DNA of 14,097 bases from Desulfobulbaceae bacterium. Its GTDB lineage: Bacteria; Desulfobacterota; Desulfobulbia; Desulfobulbales; UBA5123. The DNA is taken from assembly GCA_029865195.1 (NCBI GenBank), contig JAOUHH010000037.1:1-14097 (forward strand), read 5' to 3'. The position numbers and the translations under genes were made by a program. Of this stretch, positions 7,075 to 12,938 are shown in pieces (within the stretch, counting starts at the first letter, position 1; each line of letters begins with the position of its first letter). The notes under the pieces were generated by a model, which was given only the letters and a program-made list of their open reading frames with translations, searched no databases and was not told where the DNA came from.

Positions 7075-8625
7075 TCATTGCTGAGCGTAGAAGGCAACGA
7101 TGGCGTCAACCAGTGACGGGATGGTATAGACAGGGGGCTGAACGTCGATCTTCAGTCCATGCTTGGCGGCAGTCTTGGCGGTGATCGGACCGATGGCGGC
7201 GCATTTTACGCCGGCGAGCAGCTTCTCGCGATCGGTGCCGAGCATGTCGAGGAAATTGGTCACCGTGGAGGAACTGGTGAAGGTCACCATATCGATATCC
7301 CCCTTGGCCAGCTCTTCCCGCACCATCTCGTAATCCTTGGGCCGCACGTTCTGGTACACCGTCACCACCTCGACCTCGGCGCCATGCTCGCGCAAGGTGT
7401 CGGGCAGAATCTCGCGGGCCTTCTTGGCGCGAGGCACCAACACCTTTGCGCCCTTCACACCCTGCGCCACCATGCTGGCCGCCAGGCCGTCGCCGGTAAA
7501 CTCCTCGGGGATGAGATCGGCGCGGATGCCGTATTCGCGCAGGGCCTCAGCAGTGGCGATGCCCACCGCCGCCACCTTGGGGCCACGGAGATCGCGGCTG
7601 TCCATGCCCTTTTCCCGCAGGCGGCCGAAAAAGTAGCGAATGGCGTTGATGCTCGAAAACACCAGCCACTGGTAGTCGCTGATCCGGGCAAGGGCGGCAT
7701 CCAACTCGTCCCAGCTGTCCGGCGGCTCCATGGCGATGGTGGCGCCCTCGACGCAATCAGCGCCCTGATCCTCAAGCAACCGCACCAGTTCACTGGCCTG
7801 CTCGCGGGTGCGAGTGACCAGGATCCGCTTGTTGAACAGCGGCCGCTTCTCAAACCAGTTGATCTTGTCGCGGAGCTTGACCACCTCGCCCACCACCACC
7901 AGCGCCGGCGGCGTGATCCCGGCCTCCTTGACCACCTCGGCAATGGTGGCGAGGGTGCCCTCCACCGATTTCTGAATCGGGGTGGATGCCCAACGCACCA
8001 CCGCCACCGGGGTCTGCGGGTCACGACCGTTTTTGATCAGGTTCTCGGCGATGGAGGGCAGGTTCTTGATCCCCATGTAGAAGACCAGGGTGCCAATGCC
8101 GGTGGCGATCTTGTCCCAGGCGACATTGCTGCCTTGTTTGGTGGGGTCCTCATGGCCGGTGATAAAGGCCAGTGACGAGGTGTAATCGCGATGGGTGATC
8201 GGCACCCCGGCGTAGGTTGCGGCGGCGGTGGCCGAGGTCACGCCCGGCACCACCTCGAAAGCGATGCCGTACTTGCAGAGCTCCTCCAGTTCCTCGCCGC
8301 CCCGGCCGAAGATGAAGGGGTCGCCGCCCTTGAGCCGCACCACCGTCCGCCCGGCCCGGGCATGATCCACCAGCATCTGGTTGATCTCTTCCTGGGTATG
8401 GGCATGATGGACGCCGCCCTTCTTGCCCACATAGACGAACTCGGCCTCCTTGGGGGCGAATTTGAGCAGCTTGGGCGAGGCCAGATAATCGTACACCACC
8501 ACCTCGGCCCGCTTCAGAAGCTCCAGCCCCTTCACCGTGATCAGGGTCGGGTCGCCGGGGCCGGCGCCGATCAGATAGACCTTGCCGGGCCGCACCACTG
8601 CTTGCTGACTGTTATCTTGGTTCAT
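7075..8625 (-). CDS. cobA-hemD: Fused uroporphyrinogen-III C-methyltransferase / uroporphyrinogen-III synthase (CobA-HemD)
   Basis: Two enzymes of tetrapyrrole synthesis are joined in one 516-residue protein. The N-terminal half (about 14-255) is a SAM-dependent uroporphyrinogen III methyltransferase making precorrin-2: YLIGAGPGDPTLIT (17-30), RLKGGDPFIFGRGGEE (97-112), and VPGVTSATAA followed by GVPITHR (126-146). The C-terminal half (about 262-510) is uroporphyrinogen III synthase, cyclising hydroxymethylbilane: RILVTRTREQASEL (267-280), FSSINAI (323-329), VTFTSSSTV (447-455) and IGPITAKTA (478-486). The fusion is known in sulfate reducers and clostridia and channels flux toward sirohaem, cobalamin and d1-type or alternative haem routes. 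ATG 8625 is preferred because GGAGAAG lies about 10 nt upstream. A GTG two codons earlier (8631) is too close to that site. hemA, hemC and hemB are not in the window. It follows the fmdB gene, separated by a probable terminator. Confidence 0.95.
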   Translation of the reverse strand: MNQDNSQQAVVRPGKVYLIGAGPGDPTLITVKGLELLKRAEVVVYDYLASPKLLKFAPKEAEFVYVGKKGGVHHAHTQEEINQMLVDHARAGRTVVRLKGGDPFIFGRGGEELEELCKYGIAFEVVPGVTSATAAATYAGVPITHRDYTSSLAFITGHEDPTKQGSNVAWDKIATGIGTLVFYMGIKNLPSIAENLIKNGRDPQTPVAVVRWASTPIQKSVEGTLATIAEVVKEAGITPPALVVVGEVVKLRDKINWFEKRPLFNKRILVTRTREQASELVRLLEDQGADCVEGATIAMEPPDSWDELDAALARISDYQWLVFSSINAIRYFFGRLREKGMDSRDLRGPKVAAVGIATAEALREYGIRADLIPEEFTGDGLAASMVAQGVKGAKVLVPRAKKAREILPDTLREHGAEVEVVTVYQNVRPKDYEMVREELAKGDIDMVTFTSSSTVTNFLDMLGTDREKLLAGVKCAAIGPITAKTAAKHGLKIDVQPPVYTIPSLVDAIVAFYAQQ

Positions 8626-8666
8626 TATCACTCTTCTCCGTGCCGTCCCGGCAGGTTGATCGATTA

Positions 8667-8696
8667 CAAAAACAATGGGAAAACTTCCGTTTCCCC
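8667..8696 (-). terminator. Probable terminator or attenuator after the FmdB-like gene
   Basis: On the minus strand GGGAAAC and GTTTTCCC form a stem (one bulged T) closed by a GGAA tetraloop of the GNRA type, followed by ATTGTTTTTG. It lies 23 nt after the FmdB-like stop and about 40 nt before the cobA-hemD start. I see no separate promoter in that short remainder, so partial read-through may feed cobA-hemD. Confidence 0.6.
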
Positions 8697-8718
8697 GCGT
8701 GTAGTGGACTGCGTCACA

Positions 8719-8937
8719 TCAATGACAGGTGGCGCAACTGCCGCCGGAACACCCGCCGCATCGGGAGCCGCCGCCCGCTGAATCTGCGCCGTCACCACTG
8801 CGGGGACGGGCAAAGGCGGACATCTTTTTCTCAAGATCCTTGCTCTGGCAATGGGGGCAGACGGGCCGGTCCTTTCCCAGCAACAGGATTTCAAACTCCT
8901 TGCCGCAGGCATGACAGATAAAATCAAACAGAGGCAT
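8719..8937 (-). CDS. FmdB-family zinc-ribbon protein
   Basis: A 72-residue protein with the FmdB/CxxC_CxxC_SSSS regulatory-domain pattern: MPLFDFICHACGKEFE, then CPHCQSKDLEKKMSAF. The two CxxC pairs (C8/C11 and C27/C30) should bind one zinc. The tail is rich in Gly, Ser and Cys and ends CGGCSGGSCATCH, a form common in anaerobic delta-type bacteria. The family is named for a putative regulator of formamidase genes, but no molecular role is established. The start ATG 8937 has an excellent GGGAGGG site 8 nt upstream. It sits 43 nt after the deoxyhypusine-synthase-like gene on the same strand, so it is probably the third gene of the gmhA operon. The tail could bind an additional metal. Confidence 0.88.
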   Translation of the reverse strand: MPLFDFICHACGKEFEILLLGKDRPVCPHCQSKDLEKKMSAFARPRSGDGADSAGGGSRCGGCSGGSCATCH

Positions 8938-8980
8938 GACAAACGCCCTCCCAGCGGTAAGACGCGGTTACGGACTCACC

Positions 8981-9928
8981 TCAGCGCGCCAGACGATCCA
9001 GCAGGGCGGCGGCCAGCAACGGCACCATCAACTCATGGTGGCCGGTGATGTTGTACCCCTTGCCGCCACCGGCGGTGGGCCGGTTGACCACGTTGGTCAT
9101 CGGCCGGTAATGACGGATGAAATCAAAATTGGCGGTGGTGAAGTTGTTCACCGTGTGCCCCAGATTCCTGGCCACGGTCAAGGCCTTCAGGAACACCTCG
9201 GGCAACAACACCGCCGAACCGATATTCAAATAGGCGCCGCCTTCAAGGTCGGCCACCAGCCCGCAAAAAAGCTTGAAATCCTGATGACTGGTCCGGCCGA
9301 TGGCCGCACCGTCGGCAGAGGGGTGGATGTGGACGATATCGGTGCCCACCGCCACATGCACGGTGACCGGAACGTTGAGCCGGCGCGCCGAGGCCAGCAA
9401 ACTGACGTCGTTGTGGGGGTAGCCGTTGGCCAGCAGGTAATCGCCCAACGCCTCGCCCATGCCGAGCCCTTTTTCCGCGCCGAGGTTGATCGCCGCATTC
9501 ACCACCTCGCCGGTTTCCTTGGCCGCGCCGAAGGCGCCGGAGCCGAGCACGTTGCCGACCTCCTCTGAGGTCCGGCCCACCATCGCCACCTCGGTGTCGT
9601 GAACGATGCCGGCGCCGTTCAGGGCGATGCTGGTGACGATGCCGCGCTCCATGAGATCGATGAGGATGGGATTCAGCCCGACCTTGATCACATGCGCGCC
9701 CATCCCGATCATGATCGGGCGGTTATGCCGATGACAGGCGGCCAGCCGCTCGACCAGCTCCGGGAAATCGATCCCCATCAGCTGATCGGGCAACGAGGCG
9801 AGAAGCCCAGCCACCGTAACCCCCGCGCTCACCGGCTTGGCGAAATTCTCCACCGTCACCTTGCTGAAGCGATCGTGCAGGGAATAGGTCTTGAGCCCGC
9901 TGAAATCGAGGGGTTGCCGTCGGTTCAT
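8981..9928 (-). CDS. Conserved protein of unknown function, resembling deoxyhypusine synthase
   Basis: This 315-residue soluble protein appears to be a distant member of the deoxyhypusine/homospermidine synthase group. I recognise it from overall pattern rather than a diagnostic site. Strong blocks are GMGAHVIKVGL (75-85), LNGAGIVHDTEVA (103-115), HVAVGTDIVHIHP (191-203), YLNIGSAVLLPEVFLKAL (233-250), NFTTANFD (262-269) and GGGKGYNITGHHELM (287-301). The glycine-rich strands suggest a Rossmann-like NAD-binding fold. The canonical active-site region around the catalytic lysine (GSDSGARPDEAVSWGK in human DHS) is not present as such; K290 in GGGKGY might stand in, but that is a guess. Bacteria lack eIF5A, so true deoxyhypusine formation is unlikely. 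The start ATG 9928 overlaps the gmhA stop as ATGA, implying translational coupling. It has neither signal peptide nor membrane segments. Confidence 0.6.
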   Translation of the reverse strand: MNRRQPLDFSGLKTYSLHDRFSKVTVENFAKPVSAGVTVAGLLASLPDQLMGIDFPELVERLAACHRHNRPIMIGMGAHVIKVGLNPILIDLMERGIVTSIALNGAGIVHDTEVAMVGRTSEEVGNVLGSGAFGAAKETGEVVNAAINLGAEKGLGMGEALGDYLLANGYPHNDVSLLASARRLNVPVTVHVAVGTDIVHIHPSADGAAIGRTSHQDFKLFCGLVADLEGGAYLNIGSAVLLPEVFLKALTVARNLGHTVNNFTTANFDFIRHYRPMTNVVNRPTAGGGKGYNITGHHELMVPLLAAALLDRLAR

Positions 9929-10527
9929 GCCCGGCCACCGCTCTCGGTCTTGGCCAGTTCCCCATAGAGCAGTTCATCGGTCAACTGACAGACCATATGC
10001 TCGACCCAGAGATGGGTTTCCTGGATATGCGGGGTGTGGCTGGTGGGGACATTGAGGGTCAGTTCGGCGATCGCCTTCAGCTTGCCGCCCGAGCCGCCGG
10101 TAAGAACCGCGGTGCGCATCCCCATCTCCCTTGCCGCGACGATGCCGTTGATCACGTTGGGTGAGTTGCCGCTGGTGGAGATGCCAAGGGCGAGATCGCC
10201 TGGCTTGCCGAGGGCACGGATCTGCTTGGAGAAGACATCGTCGTAGGAGAAATCGTTGCCGATGCTGGTCAGCACCGAGCTGTCGGTGGTCAGGGCGATG
10301 GCAGCCAGAGGCGGCCGGTCGATGAGAAAGCGGTTTACGAACTCGGCCGCCATGTGCTGGGCATCGGCGGCGCTGCCGCCATTGCCGAAGATCAACAGCT
10401 TGTTGCCGCTGCTGAGGGCTTCCACCGTCCACTGCACCAACAGCAAAATCTCCTCCAACTGCTCGTCGGCAAAGGCCTTCTTGGCGGCAATGGAGCCTTC
10501 GAGGCTCTTCATGATCAACTGTTCCAC
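9925..10527 (-). CDS. gmhA: Sedoheptulose-7-phosphate isomerase (phosphoheptose isomerase) GmhA
   Basis: GmhA converts sedoheptulose 7-phosphate to D-glycero-D-manno-heptose 7-phosphate, the first step to ADP-heptose for the LPS inner core. The 200-residue protein is a single SIS domain: FGNGGSAADAQHMAAEF (47-63), the phosphate-binding GISTSGNSPNVI (115-126) and TGGSGGKL (143-150). H58, E62, Q169 and H177 align with the metal and catalytic residues of E. coli GmhA (H61, E65, Q172, H180), with identical spacing. The start is GTG 10527, because GGAGAG (10539-10534) is 6 nt upstream; the next ATG at 10512 is 21 nt from it. The frame is open far upstream, but that stretch has no family similarity and crosses the promoter. 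It heads the gmhA, DHS-like, fmdB operon. Confidence 0.95.
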   Translation of the reverse strand: MEQLIMKSLEGSIAAKKAFADEQLEEILLLVQWTVEALSSGNKLLIFGNGGSAADAQHMAAEFVNRFLIDRPPLAAIALTTDSSVLTSIGNDFSYDDVFSKQIRALGKPGDLALGISTSGNSPNVINGIVAAREMGMRTAVLTGGSGGKLKAIAELTLNVPTSHTPHIQETHLWVEHMVCQLTDELLYGELAKTESGGRA

Positions 10528-10561
10528 GGTTCGCTCTCCGAGAGGTTTTATAAAGGGATGC

Positions 10562-10590
10562 AGGATAGTCGAGCAGGCACTGTTTGTCAA
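10562..10590 (-). promoter_or_regulatory. Sigma70-type promoter of the gmhA operon
   Basis: On the minus strand, TTGACA (10590-10585) is a perfect -35 box. After a 17-nt spacer comes TATCCT (10567-10562), matching the -10 consensus at four of six bases. Transcription would start near 10555, giving a leader of about 28 nt to the GTG at 10527. Confidence 0.7.
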
Positions 10591-10651
10591 TATTGCGCCG
10601 CTGCCGCCGGGCCAGCCATATGGAATGCCCAGACGATCCCACACCCATAAA

Positions 10652-10671
10652 TGTTTAAACAAAATTAAACA
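10652..10671. promoter_or_regulatory. AT-rich palindrome in the gmhA/ampG divergent region
   Basis: TGTTTAA (10652-10658) and TTAAACA (10665-10671) form an inverted repeat, and the left arm is itself part of the palindrome TGTTTAAACA (10652-10661). It lies 38 bp before the AmpG-type start in a much AT-richer patch than the flanking DNA. It could be an operator or the upstream part of that gene's promoter. I could not fix -35/-10 boxes there. Confidence 0.35.
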
Positions 10672-10708
10672 GTTGGCGAGTTTCAGAAAAAAGGATAAGT
10701 TCGGCCCT

Positions 10709-11965
10709 ATGCAACATTCAGATACCCAAACATCACTGCTGGGCCGCATCCTGAACAGACGGTTCTTGGTCACCTTCGCCATGGGCATGGCCTCCGGCCT
10801 GCCCTTGCTGATCACCATCACCCTGATGCAGGCATGGGCCAAGGAGGCTGGGGTGAGCCTCAAAAATATCGGGCTGATGGCGCTGGTCGGGCTCCCCTAT
10901 ACCCTTAAATTCGTCTGGGCGCCGATCTTCGACCGCTTTTCCCTGCCCTTTCTCGGTCGCCGCCGGGGATGGCTGTTGACCATCCAACTCGCCCTGTTCT
11001 GTGCCATCGTCGCCATGGGCATGACCCGCCCCGACCTCGGCGGTGGGCAGGTGACGGTTTTCGTGCTAGCCGGCTTCCTGATCACCTTTTTCTCGGCCTC
11101 CCAGGACATCGTCATCGATGCATACCGGCGGGAAGACCTCACCGACGCCGAACTGGGCCTCGGCTCCTCCTACTACATCTACGGCTACCGGGTGGGCATG
11201 TTGATCGTCAGCGGCGGCGGCCTGATTCTGGCCGATTATCTGGCCTGGCACCAAGTCTTCCTGATCATGGCCTGCTGCCTGCTGCCGGGAATCGTGGTCA
11301 CCCTCATCGTCAGGGAGCCGCCGGTGCACGAAGCCGCCCCGGTCAACTTCCGTGAATCGGTGATCGACCCCTTTGTGGACTTCTTCAGCCGCAGCGGCGC
11401 CATCTGGATGCTCACCTTCATCATCCTTTACAAGGTCGGCGACAACATGGCGGTGGCCCTCTCCACCCCCTTCTACCTGGACATGGGCTTTTCCAAGACC
11501 GAGATCGGCGCGGTGGTGAAACTCGTCGGCTTCTGGGCCACCCTGATCGGCTCCTTTCTGGGCGGGGCGATCATCCTCCGCACCGGCATCAACCGCTCGC
11601 TGTGGCTCTTCGGGGGCCTGCAGATGTTCTCCACCGCCGGCTTCGCGATTCTCGCCAAGGCCGGTTATCACATGGGGCTCCTCACCGGTGTGATCTGCTT
11701 TGAAAACCTGAGCGCCGGCATGGGCACCGCCGCCTTTGTCGCCTTCATGGCCTCGATCACCAACAAGAAATTCACCGCCACCCAGTATGCCCTGCTCTCA
11801 AGCCTGATGGGCATCCCCAGGGTTCTGATTTCCTCTTCAACCGGATTTCTCGCCGAACGGATGGGCTGGTTCGGGTTTTTCGTCCTCTGCACCCTGATCG
11901 CCCTGCCGGGCATGGCCATGCTGGTAAAATTCGCGCCCTGGCGGGAGCGGACCAGGCCTGCTTGA
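10709..11965 (+). CDS. ampG: AmpG-type muropeptide permease (MFS transporter)
   Basis: This 418-residue inner-membrane MFS protein with about 12 hydrophobic segments resembles AmpG, which imports GlcNAc-anhydroMurNAc peptides released by wall turnover. AmpG-like signatures are MGMASGLPLLIT near the N-terminus, YTLKFVWAPIFDRF, FLGRRRGWLL in the loop after the second helix pair, and FSASQDIVIDAYRRE, followed by the YYIYGYRVGML segment. It lacks the extra C-terminal helices of E. coli AmpG (491 residues), as many homologues do. ATG 10709 gives the normal N-terminus just before the first helix, with AAGGAT at 10691-10696. The open frame continues upstream to 10256 but overlaps gmhA on the other strand and is not family-like. 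It is divergent from gmhA, so envelope functions adjoin. A broader AmpG-like substrate is possible; no ampD or nagZ is nearby. Confidence 0.88.
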   Translation: MQHSDTQTSLLGRILNRRFLVTFAMGMASGLPLLITITLMQAWAKEAGVSLKNIGLMALVGLPYTLKFVWAPIFDRFSLPFLGRRRGWLLTIQLALFCAIVAMGMTRPDLGGGQVTVFVLAGFLITFFSASQDIVIDAYRREDLTDAELGLGSSYYIYGYRVGMLIVSGGGLILADYLAWHQVFLIMACCLLPGIVVTLIVREPPVHEAAPVNFRESVIDPFVDFFSRSGAIWMLTFIILYKVGDNMAVALSTPFYLDMGFSKTEIGAVVKLVGFWATLIGSFLGGAIILRTGINRSLWLFGGLQMFSTAGFAILAKAGYHMGLLTGVICFENLSAGMGTAAFVAFMASITNKKFTATQYALLSSLMGIPRVLISSSTGFLAERMGWFGFFVLCTLIALPGMAMLVKFAPWRERTRPA

Positions 11966-11982
11966 CCACCTCTCCGCCTCGT

Positions 11983-12028
11983 CCCGTACGGGTATTGCAG
12001 GCGTCACCTGCCGCAGTTCCATTTTTTT
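11983..12028 (+). terminator. Possible weak terminator after the AmpG-type gene
   Basis: The palindrome CCCGTACGGG (11983-11992) and a short hairpin GCAGG-CGTCA-CCTGC (11997-12011) come before seven Ts at 12022-12028. The T run is 10 nt from the stem, so this is a poor fit to an intrinsic terminator. Confidence 0.35.
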
Positions 12029-12050
12029 CTCTTACCTTCACTGCAAAGGC

Positions 12051-12059
12051 TGCTATATT
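12051..12059 (+). promoter_or_regulatory. Possible extended -10 promoter for the PilZ protein
   Basis: TGCTATATT at 12051-12059 matches the extended -10 form (TG, one base, then a TATAAT-like hexamer). No good -35 box lies at the usual distance, which extended -10 promoters tolerate. Transcription would start near 12066, about 85 nt before the ATG at 12150. Confidence 0.4.
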
Positions 12060-12149
12060 CAGTACTGGTAACTCATGACATGGGAGCGTAAGCACAAGTA
12101 TCCGCAAACCGCCAATCCTCCGGGAAAGAACGCCACTTGAGGTAGAGCA

Positions 12150-12938
12150 ATGCCGAGAAAAATCCTGATTGTCGATCAATCGGCAAGCATACGCAGAATC
12201 CTGCGCACCATGATCCTCGCCAACATCAACGATGCCGAGGTAAGCGAGGCGGAGACCAGCATCTCGGCAACCGCGCTGCTCGCCAACGATCCTCAGCACA
12301 TCGTCCTCTTCTCTTGGGAGTCGAGCAACGAGCAATGGTTTAAGTTCATCAAACAAACCAAATCCGACCCGGACAACCACCGCCTCAACTTTATCGTCTT
12401 TACCTCCAGCCCCGACGACAACCGCTTTGACAAGGCCCGCCAGGCAGGCGTCGGCCACCGGCTGATCACCCCCTGCTCGCCGGAAGCACTGACCGATCTT
12501 ATCAATCGGGCCTGCAACCCTGCCCTTTTACGGCATACCCGCCGCTACAACGTGCCGGACAGCGTCGCCAACCTCGCCCAGGGGGTGGCCAGTCTCGATG
12601 CGACCATCATCAATATCAGCATGGGGGGGATGCTCTGCGAGATACCACTGACAGAGGAGTTGGATTGGACCGTGCCGCTATTGGCATCGGTCACCTTCCC
12701 GTCGGGGGACAACGGCGAGCCGGTTGCCGTCGCCAATCTTTTTTCGGTGATAAGCAGCTTTTTCGTGCAGAAAAGGAATTCGGACTACACGCCGAAGACG
12801 ATACGCATCTCCATGCGTTTTCTCAACCTGCCTCCCGATGCCGAAGCCAAACTCAACAGCGTCTTCAGCCAAGCCGAAAAACAGGAGCGGGGCCTCGACC
12901 ACCTGACGGCAGAAGCGAGCGGCCTCTCGTCAATCTGA
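12150..12938 (+). CDS. Degenerate receiver (pseudo-receiver) fused to a PilZ domain
   Basis: The 262-residue cytosolic protein starts like a response regulator (MPRKILIVDQSASIRRILRT, single acidic D9). The phosphoacceptor position in HIVLFSWESS is S55 instead of Asp, and the conserved Lys is T107 in LITPCS; only T85 of the switch triad remains. Phosphorylation by a kinase is therefore unlikely. The second half (about 125-245) fits PilZ: R128HTRR132 is the RxxxR motif and N155-S157-G160 in NISMGG is the (D/N)xSxxG motif, the two elements that bind cyclic di-GMP. It is probably a c-di-GMP effector whose pseudo-receiver serves for protein contacts. The start ATG 12150 has GAGG at 12139-12142. 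It overlaps dxs tail-to-tail by 9 bp. Its target process (motility, adhesion, development) is not shown by its neighbours. Confidence 0.82.
   Translation: MPRKILIVDQSASIRRILRTMILANINDAEVSEAETSISATALLANDPQHIVLFSWESSNEQWFKFIKQTKSDPDNHRLNFIVFTSSPDDNRFDKARQAGVGHRLITPCSPEALTDLINRACNPALLRHTRRYNVPDSVANLAQGVASLDATIINISMGGMLCEIPLTEELDWTVPLLASVTFPSGDNGEPVAVANLFSVISSFFVQKRNSDYTPKTIRISMRFLNLPPDAEAKLNSVFSQAEKQERGLDHLTAEASGLSSI

Noticed and set aside
6810..7109. Small minus-strand open frame between kinase and cobA-hemD
   Set aside because: It overlaps the cobA-hemD end and the hairpin, has no ribosome binding site that I can see, and resembles no known protein.
7159..8175. Long + strand open frame (338 codons) opposite cobA-hemD
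   Set aside because: The His/Gly/Leu-rich translation has no recognisable motif, and the minus strand encodes a clear fused enzyme. It is a shadow of GC-rich codon bias.
10256..10708. Upstream in-frame extension of the AmpG-type gene
   Set aside because: It would add 151 residues antisense to gmhA before the normal first membrane helix. The ATG at 10709 gives the family start.
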